This document shows positions 38,545 through 50,762 of a DNA stretch of 64,000 nt, in pieces. Both the position numbers and the translations under genes were made by a program. The notes below the pieces were generated by a model. That model had not been told where the DNA came from, did no database searches, and saw nothing but the letters and a program-made list of their open reading frames with translations. The DNA is taken from NCBI GenBank assembly GCA_014706295.1, contig JACSVZ010000002.1:58489617-58553616 (forward strand). The letters are read 5' to 3'. The DNA is from Lycocorax pyrrhopterus obiensis. Taxonomy: Eukaryota; Chordata; Aves; Passeriformes; Paradisaeidae. Each line of letters begins with the position of its first letter. The first letter of the stretch is position 1.

Positions 38545-41500
38545 AGCCACATGGAATTTATAGGTGAACAAAACAATGCTGAATCAGACTGCAGGCTATA
38601 AAAGGAACCTTTTCCTCTCAGAATTCTGTTTGCACTACAGAAAAATACCTATGCAAGCACTTGCTGCAACATCAAAGTTAAAAGAACATGGTCTAGATTG
38701 AAAGGGCATTTATGAAACCTTACGTGTGGGGTTTCCAGAACGAAGACTATTTCCCACATTAAAATTTTAATCTTGAATCAAAGATCTGAAAAGAAGAAAG
38801 TCTACTTGTTGCTTTGTAGGAAGACTATGCAGACTCTGTTATAGTTCCACAGATTTAAAATATGAATTTTTAAATACTAACATGAAAGTAGAGAGCTCAG
38901 GTTCTCATATGCCAGTGTTTTGACACTCTTTATCTGGAACCTTCTTTGTGGCTGTTTACTTCTCATTTTAAAGCAATTATTCAATTCTCTATGTCTCAGA
39001 CTAGGAAAGGTAGGAAAAAATTTGTGTAGAACATACCATTTCTCTTTCTGAAAGAAAAAATTGTGAAATATTCCTTCAATTTAACAAAGGAAATTTCAAA
39101 CACTTGCCAACAACCAAAAGTAGAATAAAGAACTAACAAACAAAAATGGGTCTTCTGAGATTAGAAAGATTTTGTTTTGTTGCAATACCTTTATCATGAA
39201 ACAGTCACTACAGATCTAAGAACAGTGTTTTGGAAAATACCGCTGTAATTAAATTTCTTGCTATGGCTCATCAACACTTTTCATTTTCTGTGGTATAAAG
39301 TGATTTCTTTAGGCTGAGAGACCCACCGAAATCTCTTGCATTGGCTAAAAAAGTATTTCCAGGTTGTGCTGAACTCAAGGATTTTCTAAATCTTTTCTGT
39401 AAAACCACAAAACACACTTGTTATTTTCCCTGCAGTGCTGCTACTGTTTTTTTCTAGTAAGAATAACATAAAACTTAATCTAAATTTTGAACACACTTTC
39501 TGAATTTTGTGCCCACTCTCTTTTGCCAGGATGCAAGAATGCTTTCACGTTTTGCCCTCGTCCTCCTGCACTGCAGTTATTGAGACAAGCATCTTTCTAA
39601 GCATTGCTGCCCACAAGTCCAGTGTTCTGCACCAAGGCAGCCAAGAAGAATATTTATGCCTGTTTCAAACCATTTTGGTACTGTAGGTACAGGGGCAAAA
39701 AAGCCCTAGCAGCCTTGTGTCACTTAATTTTGTGACTGATATGTTTAGCTTTGAGTTCTCTGAAGATGGATTTAACACCTTTCTAACACTTCTCTTAATA
39801 CCTAGATGATTTTCCATGTTTCTCTACCCTTTACGGAGGGTATTTAATTAAAGATACAAGTATAGTTTGACAGTTTCAACCTGATTTTTTAACACAGAAA
39901 ATGACTAGACATTATGTCTGCAGGTTTCCTTTGTAGCTGTAGACTTCTAGGAATTATTTCTCAGACAACATCTAACCCTTTGAAAAGCAAATCTGTTCTT
40001 TTCACCGAAGTATGGATATGTCTCTCATGAAAATAAAATAATTCTCAGTTTATCAGAGAACCAGTAACATAAAAACTTCCTATCCATGATGTCAATTCTA
40101 TTACTGCATCTTCATTAAATTGCATCCAAACTGGCTTGAGATTTCTCAATGGCACAGGCGAGATTGAAGGCAGCTGTTCTAAGGATGAGCAGAATGGGTC
40201 TAAATTGCTCCTGCAAACAGCAAAAGGAGATGGCCTAATATGAGGCAAATATGTGACTGAGACCTGGAAGGCTTGGCTTAGTTTTCCTGCTGCTGTTTGG
40301 GAGACAAGGATACTAGGACATGTGGCAACAACTTGCTTTTCCCTTACCCTTTCCTTGCCGTGTTGTATTCCTGTGCCATTCACCTCAGCTGTTCTCTCAG
40401 CAGCAGGCAAAAGGACACATCCCCAAAGACCAGAAGAGAGAAGGAATGAAAATAAGGTCAGTAATGTTCATTACAAGAAGATATTCAGAGAGGTACACTG
40501 CATTTTTCTTTAAGATTAAACTGTTGAAGAAGAGTGTAATTGTCTCATGCCTTTTTAACATACGTCAAAACCAGTTGCCCACTAAATCTATTGTAAGACT
40601 GGAAGTTTCAATGGAAGATCTGGACACTTTCCCCCCAGAATACACTTACCTGGTCTCTGCCCACTAGACAAGAAGCTGCAGCATTCTAGGCCTAGGACTA
40701 GGAAAGGTTGCTAATTTACTAAGACATGTATGCTGAATGATAACAATCCAGGACGTCACGTCCAGTCTGTAGGAGGCTTTTGTTCTGATTTTTGGATTGC
40801 TTCCATGGCAGGAAGTTGCTTCAGTTGTTGCATTAGAGTTTTCTCAGGATCACTATAGCAACGGAAAAAAAATCTTAAAGCAATTAAGGTTTCTGGTCTT
40901 ATTAAAAATATTCATTGCGTTATTGTTTTGTGCAATGATCACGAAGTTATAATGAGATCATGCACATGTTTCCTACTAGTTTCGTTTCAAAATGCTGCAT
41001 CAGTTTAAGGAAAGAAAAGACAGATTGGTTATTTCTCTATGCTATGCAAGCTTTTCATGTAGCACGTAGTTGAAAGAAAAAAAAAGCTAAGCTTCATAAA
41101 TTTTGTCAAGTGTTGAAAATAGTTGTTTTCTTCCTCAAGCCTACCATAAACCTTATTTACAAAAACAGAGTGCTAGGCTCCGGAAATTATAAAAATGACA
41201 ACTTACAAAAAAATCCTACCATCCCTGTCAGGAAAAGCAATATTTTCCCCATCTCTGCCTTCAGGTTCTATCAAAGTTAAACCTTTGGAAAACTGAAAAT
41301 TGAAAGGGATGTAAGGGAGTATATTTACTTTTAAGAGTGAAACTTCGTTCATTCTGTTTAATGGAAAAGAGAATACCAGATCAATTAATAGAATTTGAAC
41401 TTCGCTTTAAATTTACATTTCTACTTAAATATCAACATCAAACGTTAATGTTATCTAAATTAAAAGTAAATATTTTTGTTTACCTCAAATAACATAGCAA

Positions 41501-43299
41501 GGTCAATTTACAGTTAATCTAAGACCTTGTTTTTCCACTTTCTATAAAAAATAAAAATTAACAAAATAAAAATTAAAATAAAAACTCCCTAAACTCCATT
41601 CCTTTTCAGTTTGAAATTTCAAAACCTCTCCTTCTTCTAATTAATGAAGATTAATGAAACACTAATAAATTTTAAAATAATCCTGTGTTAATATATTGCT
41701 AGCTATATCTCTTTTTATTAAAAAATTCTATTTTAAAACACATATTTTTATCCCATTTTAGCTGCACATTTATATGGCATTCTTAGCTTACATCCTGGTT
41801 TTTCCTACCAAGTTTGAGTGTTGAGTTTTAGTGTTTTGCCATACTGCAGCTGAGGATTCTCCTGAGAATTTGTCTTTACCAGCCCCAGATATAACCAGCA
41901 GTTCAGCAAGGAAGCCTAAAGAGTCTCCAGTGCTCCTGTACCTCAAAATCAAGAGCACTCAAGAACTCTAAAACTCTGATTTCTAGAAGGAAATGCATGA
42001 TGATGGGATTTTTAAAATTATTATTTAATGACAAAAAAATCTTGAACTGATGACATGAAATCCTTACAACACAGAGAAAGTCATAACAACTAGGTTAAAA
42101 AAGATCGTTTAATATTAATATATTAAACTTGGAAAACAAATTCTTACAGTTAAAAAAGTCATGTCTTTACAGTTGCATGGTTTGTTTTCTTCATGTCCTC
42201 AACTGAACATTTTACTACAAAAAGTTCTTTTAATTCTGATCTGGTTTGGAAATGTAAAAAACCATCTTGCTTTCTTCTGAGTTTTCATACAAGTGTGTGG
42301 GACATACATAAATCTCATATTAAATAACTTATTTTATATCTTCCTCTTACCCTCTCGCCACAACCCACACCCACTAACACCCCACTTCCTTAAAAAAATA
42401 AGCATTGTCTGAACTGAAACTTCTTTCTTCAGGTTCATACATCAGGAATTGAACAAATTTAATTAATTTGATTCTGTTTGCTATAAAATGGAAATTGATA
42501 TCAACTTACATAATGTAATAGTCAGCCAGTGAAACTGTCCATTTGGGGAAAATAGTAGCAATGCTTAGTTAGTTTCAAACATCCCCATATCCCATGTCTA
42601 AAATACATTTGTTGCATATTTTCAAATAGAATACCTTTCCCAATTTGGAATATACAAGACTGTAAGAATTCAGAGCTCATTAAGACATCTTAGAAGTTAA
42701 TAAATTAGGATAAAAAATTAAAATAAACTACTGAAGAGAGTAAATTGCTCAGAATATGAAACCTGGCAGTAAAAGAAATCTGGTAGTGAAGCAGCAAAAT
42801 GACACAAGAAAGGTAACCAATATATGACAGTCTGAAGCCGCAGCTTTCAAGATACATATCTGCAGGTTGAAGCATTTTACTTCACTTGAATCTGTATGAA
42901 AATTATCTAATCTGTCTTCGAGCCCTGACATTTTACTCAGTGACCAACTATTCTTCCTTGCTGTTTAGTTACTCTGATCTTCAACCACTGAAACTGACCC
43001 AAACACTCTGGCAACAGGAGAAGGATCAGAGGAGATGACCAAAAGAATAATTATCTCAGGGAGTATATAAATAATGATCACCAATTATTGTTAAAAAAAA
43101 AAAAAAAGCTTATCTCTACACAAAGGGCGCTGAAGGATATTCTTTGTGTGGACACATGAGTGTAGCAGTGGGTCATTGGGTTATATGCCTTGAGGTGACT
43201 AGTGGAGAGAAAAGCCTTCCTGTAGCAGCCAGACCACCATGGGGGAAGTGGGTACATGGTTCAGCCCAACAGGGAGTACAAAACCTGAGCAACTGATAA
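38545..43299. other. Intergenic AT-rich stretch
   Basis: No gene, RNA gene or transposon recognised. The region around 41450-42000 is particularly AT-rich. The frames at 40045-40410 (-) and 40253-40667 (+) overlap each other and show no recognisable domain. Confidence 0.5.
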
Positions 43300-44075
43300 A
43301 ACATGTTTCAATTTATGCCCATTTTCTCTTGTCCTGTCAGTAGGGTGAGAAGGATCGGGCTCCCTCTTCTTAACTCCATCCTGTCAGATATTTGTGCACA
43401 TTGATGAGACTTCTCCAGACCAAAGAGTCCCATTTCTCCCAACCTCTTCTTATATGAGAGGTGCTCCAATCCCCTCATCATCCTTGTCAGCCTGTGTTAG
43501 AATTGCTCCTGGAAGTCCATATCTCACTGGAACTAGGGGAGACCAGAACTGGACACAGCATTCCAGATGTGTCTCACCAGTACACACAAGGATGTTTTTT
43601 GCAGCCCAGAACATGGATGGCTGCCTTAGACATATTGCTGGCTTGTGGGCAACTTGAAGGCCACCAAGGATGCCAGTGTCCCTCTCTGCAGAGCTGCTTT
43701 CCAGCCAGTGGACTTCCAGCATGTACAGGTGCATGGGGTCACTCCTCCCCAGGTTGCAGGATTTTGCATTTCCCCTTGTTGAACCTCATGAGGTTCCTCT
43801 GCCCAGTTCTCCTGCCTATCAAGTTCCCTCTGAATTGCAGCACATCCATCTGGTACATAACCAGCTCCTCAGACTTTTGTTTCATCTGCAGCATTGCTGA
43901 CCTTCTCACTCTGTCTCATTGTCCTTATCTTTAATGGAGATACTAAACAGGACTGGACCCAGTACTGATCCCTGGGCTACACCACATGCCTCCAACTGGA
44001 CTTTGTGCCACTGACCACAACCCTCTGCATGGGCCCAACCCTTCAGGATCTTGCTGTCCACTTCCTTTGTCCATA
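43300..44075 (-). mobile_element. CR1-type LINE fragment, minus strand
   Basis: On the minus strand the segment reads through familiar CR1 landmarks in order: GGATCAGTACTGGGTCCAG, a CTGGGCAGAGGAACCTCATG segment, TGTGTCCAGTTCTGG, and GACAGGACAAGAGAAAATGG near 43330. Length is about 0.78 kb. The overlapping open frames on both strands (43394-43934) lie entirely inside it and are shadows. Confidence 0.9.
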
Positions 44076-45799
44076 CCTCATCAGTTCATCTCCAAGGATA
44101 TCACGTGATATCATTTGAAAGAGAAGGTGAGCAGAGGTGTCCTGAATTATAGTAGAAAATCAGCAATTTTAATTGAAAGCCAAAAATTTTCTTGTAGTGC
44201 AGGCTTGTTCTTAGCGAAATAAAGCTCAGACTTTTGGACTTTTGTTTCATCTAGTAAGTAATTTTTAATAAAATGCAGCAATTCTGATATAAATATTACC
44301 TGAGTGAATTACATGAGGACTTGGAGAGAAACTGGTAAAGCAATCAATGACATTTCCTAAGTTTTGGCACAGGTGACACTTGATCTTTTATTTGGAACTG
44401 TCTCGATCTTTGAACATTAGAAATTTTCAAGAAACATGACATTTCAGCCTGATTTCATACAACACCCCTAATGGCACATTGGTTTCCCTTAGCTTTCTGC
44501 TTAAGGCTACAAGATGGCATTTCTAGGTGGAAAATATTTTTACATAGAAAGCACTGTAGTATTATTTTTTGAGTGAGGAGTGGTCCCAGTAGAGTAATAA
44601 ATACATTATTTGCACAGGCAATTCATTTATGACATGTCACAGCTCAAGAGTGAGTAAATACCTTTGAAGGACACAAAAGCCTTTCTTTTTTTAATGATGA
44701 TTTTAGGGGCTCTGGTTTGCAGGTAGAAGACTGAACATTTGTCTGTTTGCTTTATGGCAACCACCATGACCCACATTGTAGAGGTCATACTCTTAAGAGA
44801 CACTAACTGATAAAATTTGTAGGGCCAGAAAACATTAGACATGGCAACACGAGAAAAAAAATTGTTGTATTTACCAGAACACTGATAGAGCTCCTAAATT
44901 GGAGCTGCAAAGCATAAACTGAAATCTAGTTCAGAACCTGCACTAGCTTTGTTGATTTTCAGATATTCAGAGTACCAGCAGTACCAGCCAAGGGCAGCAA
45001 CATGAGGCTGCTTGGCAATTTGCAAAGCCCAAAGTAGTTGAGCCTCTAGAAATGTCTGACAGTAATGAAATACTACCAGGTGTAAAAAGGTCCAACACTA
45101 GGAGGCTTGTGTTGTTACTATTCTCATCCTTTCCTCCACTTTATAAATGGATAGAGCAGTCAACTTAATCAGTGCTACAGTCTGACTACAGAAGTGCCAA
45201 CCCACAGCTTGAGAGGAATAAAGAAAAAAGCTTTCCTCCAACAGTAGTATTAATCAAAACTCTACCTTACTTATAATTTTACTATGCTGCAAGCACATTG
45301 TTGTGCTGGCTTCCTGTCAGAATTATCCTAGCAAATCTTTAGCAGCAAACTACAACCCATCATATCATTCAGAAAGAAAGAGGTGTCACAAATTATCTTT
45401 CAGAACTGGTTATTGCAAATGAAATAAATCTCCAGTTAACCATAACCATATATTTTTTTTACAACTGCTGCAGTTTTTACAGGTTTTGTTAGTGCACTAG
45501 ATATTGCTTGACTGTGTAACAGTGCAAAACTATTTTAAGTTAGGGCAGGTGGTGTTTAATTTTTAAGGGGAATTCACAGCTAATAGTCTACAAAAGACAA
45601 CTCAAGTTTACCGAGATACTGATACCCACCTCCTAGGCATAGGGTACAAAAAAAATCTCCTGAGTTTTTAATTAGAAAACAGAATGTTTTTCTCCAATTA
45701 ATCTGTAAGCCATACAAAGAAAGTATGCCTATGTTTTTCCATCAACTAAAAAATCATTGATGGAATACACCTCTACTGCTCTCTCATGAAACACCATCT
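44076..45799. other. Intergenic stretch
   Basis: No gene, RNA or repeat recognised. Confidence 0.5.
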
Positions 45800-46305
45800 A
45801 GTGCACTACATCCAGCTCTGGGGTCGCCAGCACAGGAAGGACACGGCCCTGTTGGGGCGGATCCAGAGGAGGCCTCCAAGTTGATTATAAGGATGGAGCA
45901 CCTTTTCTATGAGGAAAGGCTGAGAGACTTGGGATTGTTTAGCCTGAAGAAGGCTCCAGGGTGACCTTTCTGGGGCTTTCCAGTACCTAAAGGGAGCCTG
46001 CAAGAAAGATGGAGAGAGACTTTTTACAAGGCCAGGTAGTGATGGGAAAGGGGGGATGGCTTCAAAGTGAAAGAGAGTAGGATTAGATTCTGTATTGTGG
46101 AGGTGGTGAGGCACTGGAACAGATTGCTCAGAGAAGCTGTGGATGCCCCATCCCTGGAAATGTTCAAGGTCAGGTTGGATGGGGCTCTGAGTAACCTGGT
46201 CTAGTGGGAGGTGTCCCTACCCATGGCGGAGAGTTTGGAACTAGATTATTTTTAAGATCCATTCCAACCCAAGCCTGTCTATCATTTTATGCTTTTATGA
46301 AATTA
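45800..46305 (+). mobile_element. CR1-type LINE 3' end, plus strand
   Basis: The fragment covers about 0.5 kb of the 3' part of a CR1. Landmarks are GGCTGAGAGACTTGGGATTG, GGTTGGATGGGGCTCTGAG, AACCTGGTCTAGTGGGAGGT, and the end CATTCCAACCCAAGCC followed by degenerate CTATCATTTTATG tail words. The 102-codon minus-strand frame at 45806-46114 lies within it and is not a gene. Confidence 0.93.
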
Positions 46306-46327
46306 TAGACATATCTAGTTTCTTCTA

Positions 46328-46400
46328 AAAAAAACCCCAAAAACAAAACCCCAACCAAACAAAAAAAAACAAAACCCCCCAACACACAAAACACAAAGAA
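46328..46400. repeat. A/C-rich low-complexity tract
   Basis: A purine-poor run of AAAACCCC-, CAAAC- and ACACA-type words follows the CR1 at 45800-46305. Simple sequence. Confidence 0.8.
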
Positions 46401-49400
46401 GAGCAGCAAAAGAAGCACTTTAAAATGGAGAATTATTTGCATTTTTCTTTATCTGAAGCACACATATATATTACATATACTGACATAAGGCACACACACA
46501 CATTGCAGGGCTTCATTTAAAGCAAGTCCATGGGGATCTGCTAACTCAGACTGCTAGAAAATTATGTCTGCAGCTTCATGATTTAGTGCAAATATCAATG
46601 AGCCTTTCTGTGCTCATCACACCCATAGTGTTATAACTTCATCAATTCATTTCATTCTTAAATCAAGTTACAAGGCTAGCCTGAATTACAACAGGAATAC
46701 TACTGCATAGCACCATGACTCACTGCAGGCCAGATTTTTTTATTAGTAAACTTCAAAAATGTTCTAGTCCCTGTGCACCATCAGCCAGGAGATGATTTTT
46801 TCTGGAGCCTTTCATAGCATTTCTGGCAGCAAAGTAGCATGGTAAGAACAGAATGCTAGAGATAACCTCCTCTGTTATCTCAGTTGCTAAGATATTGCTT
46901 GAGTCAGTTAACAATTCAAAGGCCAGTACAAATATTTATATTTTATTAACATTGGCCAAGCCCTAAGACAAAGGAAGCACCTTAAAACAGAGGGCCTAGA
47001 GATGCAAATAATTTGAAGCTCCATACTACTGCTTAAGAAAGCCTGTGCACACATAAACTGTTAATTGATTCACTGTTGTCACGCAGAGGATTTTGACTTT
47101 GTTTTAAAAGCAGAAATGAAATGTTAGTCCTCCAAAAGTTATTCAGTAATTTCATTCATCAAGAACAGTGTTACAAGTTTTCTGTGTGTCTTATATCAGA
47201 AGCAGTTTAACCCGTATTGTGTGAGCTCAACAGGACAGGTTTCACACTGTAGTTTAATGACCAGAAGATAAGAGAACAAAACCCTCAGAACTCTGGCTCT
47301 GAGGCAGCAGTAAAAGAACAAGATAATGGAAAAGAACAACAACCCAAAAACCTTCAAAAATATTACAATCTTCAGATTGATCATTCTCAAAGCACAAAAG
47401 AACCTTTGTTAGAGCTTCATTTAGTATATGATGGTATGGAAAAGTATTATTTGGAAGATCTGCCACTACTTTCAAAAGGTAGAGCTTGTTTGTGCCTGAT
47501 AAATAGAGTGCAGTGTTTGTTGTCCAGAGATTTAAAAATGCAGCTGTACGTATTCCCAGTTGAGGGTGCGGATACTTAACTTTGGGGCCATTTACCTGGA
47601 TTAACCAAACTGACAAACAAACAGGTGACCTAGAAACCTGGAACCCGCTTTCTCTACACTCTGTGGTGCCCACTCAGCTTGGCTAACTGTACAATATGCA
47701 GCAAAAGGCATACACCCAAAAAGTAAAGGTCCAAACATGTCCAAGGAAATATAATTATCCTCGTGATCTCAAACAAATTTGAGGAATTACCATTTCACTT
47801 GCAAGTGTCAAAATGCAAATTCCAATAAAATAATTTCAGTTCTGCCTTTGCATAGCATGGCAGAAAAGGGTGACTGTTCAATGTTATTTTATCAAAATAC
47901 TTACTTTTTTTCTCTTCTCTTCTCTTTCCCTCCTTCCTACATTTTTTTTTTAATAACAGCATCAAGTGCTTTCCACAGTTTTACTGTTTATTTGATTTTT
48001 CAAACATCAATCCTTTAAATAATGGCCAACCTACAGATTTTTATTACTTTAGAAAGCTGCTGCTCTCTTTAGATGGAGAACGGGCAGCGAGAGAGAAACA
48101 ACATCTGGTTGTTCACAAGAAAAATGACTCAGACTAAATGTGAAGAGAAGACCAAGGCTTGTCCTGCCCTGTTTTCCATATCAGAGGTTCCTAATAGTGT
48201 CTTTTCCTCCTCTCTCTCATAGATATTTTCAAGTTCTTCTGACCAGCTTCCTTATACTGTTCATAGTTTGGCAACAGACAGAACAGAAAAGAGCATTCTA
48301 GATACCTGCAGTAAATTTTGCCTCCACTTAAGTCAAATCATCTTCACTGTGACCAAGATTTTGTCCACCATTGTTGTTAGAGAAAAAAGATCAAACAAGG
48401 TACAGAACACATAAGATACCATTTTCAACTGTTTTTCTGTTCATACAAATCTTGCCTGTGGACATTTGACAGAATATTGTATTTTTTCTGTATTAGATTA
48501 GCATCCTTCAGTTGAGTGGAAAAAAAGACAAACATGGCTCTTCAAAAAATATTTGCATAAGAGATATAACAGATATTTCATTCCAATTAATATTTTAAAG
48601 AATGAGCCCTGTAAGCAGAAATTTTTAGATCCAATATTATGCATACTATCAGCATAGAGTACAGAAAAGTTTCCAGTTTTCTCTATATAAACCAAATATA
48701 TACATGAAGTTACAAGCAGTCAGTTTTAGCTTTGTTATATTACATCCATTCAACAATCAGCTAACCTAACCTTTGGAGTTCAAATGTCGTATTTCTTCTG
48801 CAACCATGCTAAAGGCAAGATTGAAAGGCACGTAAAAAAATTATACTTAAAAATTTGCATGGCTCAAGGAGTGCTATTATTTTTACTATTATTATTTTTA
48901 AAATATTTCCATATATGTTCCAGAAAATGAGACAGAACAAATATTTGCATAGTGCAAGAAAAATGCTCAGTGAGTGAAGGAGGTACCCCCCAACATATGC
49001 CTAGTCAATATATTTCATACCATTGTAATTAAACCACACTGTTCAGAACTGGGGTAGGAGGACTGTGAGTCCTGGAGTGCAAACCCAGCAGTTTGTGCTG
49101 TCCGTGTGTTTTCACAAGGTACTGAGTTCTGCTTAGCAGGGTAAATGTGAACCCATGCTAGATAAAAATACAGAGCCTATGCCCACTTGCAGGACTACGA
49201 GGACCAGGGAAAAGACAAGGTTTTGAATTAAAAACTTAGTTACAAGAAGCAATTCCATCAGATCAGTTTTTTTGTGCTTCAAGTCAGTTCTGTAGTCCCC
49301 GCTTTTCAGAACAATTAACTCTAAATCCTAATGATGAGTTAACATTATTCTAAAACAAATCAAAGCTGTTGGTACCTAACTTAAAGATTTTACAGAGAGA

Positions 49401-49801
49401 CTAGAAACAAACTGGAAGCGCAGTAAGAGCTGGAAATTCCTGAAGTTTATGTAGAAAGGAAGTGCAAATTTCAAAGCTGATTTCTTTATAAACTATTGAT
49501 AAAAGCTGATGGTGTTGTTTGATTTGCAGTGAATGTGTTTAACTGTGCCAAGAAGTGAGATATTATCCAGAAAACCACTGGAAAGAGAGAAAGCATCTCT
49601 CATTGATTGTAAAACAAGCATCAGTAATTTCTGGCTTCCACGCAGTTATTCGGTCACTTACTGTGGTCATCAAAGTCTGAAATACCCTTACTACAAGCAC
49701 TTGGATTGCAAGTGCCTGGCTTTTGGCCGCCTGAAAATGAATGAGGAAAAAAAAAGCACAATCCACCTTTTGCATATTGTAATTTGGTATAATATACAAA
49801 T
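46401..49801. other. Intergenic stretch
   Basis: No gene, RNA or repeat family recognised. The 139-codon frame at 47254-47673 (-) shows no conserved motif and is treated as chance. Confidence 0.5.
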
Positions 49802-49999
49802 CTTCCACAACTGCCTGAAATGAGGTTGTAGCAAGGTGGGAGTCGGGGTCTCTTCCCAGGCAACCAGGAACAGGACAAAAGGAAATGGCCTCAAGCTGCC
49901 CCAGGGGAGGTGCAGGTTGGACATCAAGAGGAATTTCTTCATGGAAAAGGCTGTTAAACATTGGAATGGGCTGCCCAGGGAGGTGGTGGAGTCACCATC
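49802..49999 (+). mobile_element. CR1-type LINE, left part (split by an LTR)
   Basis: The segment reads GCCTGAAATGAGGTTGTAGC, GGAAATGGCCTCAAGCTGCC, GGGGAGGTGCAGGTTGGA and GCTGCCCAGGGAGGTGGTGG, a standard CR1 3' region. It stops at GTCACCATC, where an LTR has inserted. It continues at 50635 with the expected next CR1 segment. Confidence 0.95.
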
Positions 50000-50629
50000 T
50001 GTCTTGGGGTGACTCTATGATGTGTATCCCCTATCGAGCCCCATGCCCAAAAATTAATTTTGTGCCTTTTCTGTGCCTTTAAACTGAGCTTGAGGAAAAA
50101 AAACCAAACGAACTTTTCAAAGCAGTTTCTCAAGGACACAGAGATTACACTCTCTGCGTTCTCTGGCTGCGGGTAGCACGGAGGGAGCACCCTGCTCGCT
50201 TTCCTTCAGCCAGATGGGTTTTTTTTCCTTCCCGGCGTGAGACGGAAAGCTGAACTTTGTTTCCTGGGACTTTGGTTTTTCCCTTCTTCTCTTCTGAACT
50301 GTTTCAACAACATCAGAACACATCGGAAGAATTTCCTCCCCGAGGCCCGGGGGCTGGGCCCTCGCCGACCCAGCTCCAAGGAGGAGAGAGACCACACCTA
50401 CAGAAGGACTCTGAAATCTTCCCAGGTTTCTCTCTATAGCGAGAGATTTCATTTCATTATTTAGCATTATTATCCTTTTCCTGTGTGTTTGTTAAATAAA
50501 TAGATTTTATCTCTCTCACTTTCCTTCGAGAAAAATTTCCTTTTTTCCCGAACCTGGTGGGGGGAAGGGTGGTTGTAACCTGGTTTTCTCTCAGGGGATA
50601 TATTACTAGATTTTGGCCAAACCGGCACA
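50000..50629 (+). mobile_element. Solo LTR (630 bp) nested in CR1, with exact 5-bp duplication
   Basis: The element begins TGTCTTGGGGTGACTC and ends AAACCGGCACA, with CCATC immediately before (49995-49999) and after (50630-50634). The interrupted CR1 continues correctly across the junction, so both boundaries are defined to the base. A poly(A)-signal stretch (TTAAATAAATAG) lies near 50490. A 5-bp duplication is usual for ERVL-type elements, but the family is not assigned here. It has no internal retroviral sequence. The open frames at 50117-50467 and 50237-50464 are inside it. Confidence 0.95.
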
Positions 50630-50634
50630 CCATC

Positions 50635-50762
50635 CCTGTAGGTATTCACTAAACAACTGGATGTGGCACTCAGGGGCATGGTCTGGTTGACAAGGTGGTG
50701 ATCAGTCAAAGGTTGGACTCAATGATCTCAGAGGTCTCCAACCTGATTGATTCTGTGACCTC
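50635..50762 (+). mobile_element. CR1-type LINE, right part (3' end)
   Basis: This continues the CR1 broken at 49999: CCTGTAGGTATTC, GGATGTGGCACTCAGGGGC, then TTGGACTCAATGATCTCAG.GGTC and a terminal TTGATTCTGTGACC. The order and orientation match the left part. Confidence 0.93.

Noticed and set aside
43394..43934. Overlapping frames of 76-157 codons on both strands
   Set aside because: They fall inside a diverged CR1 fragment and do not match its coding region.
47254..47673. 139-codon minus-strand frame
   Set aside because: No recognisable motif, no supporting splice or promoter signals, and unremarkable context.
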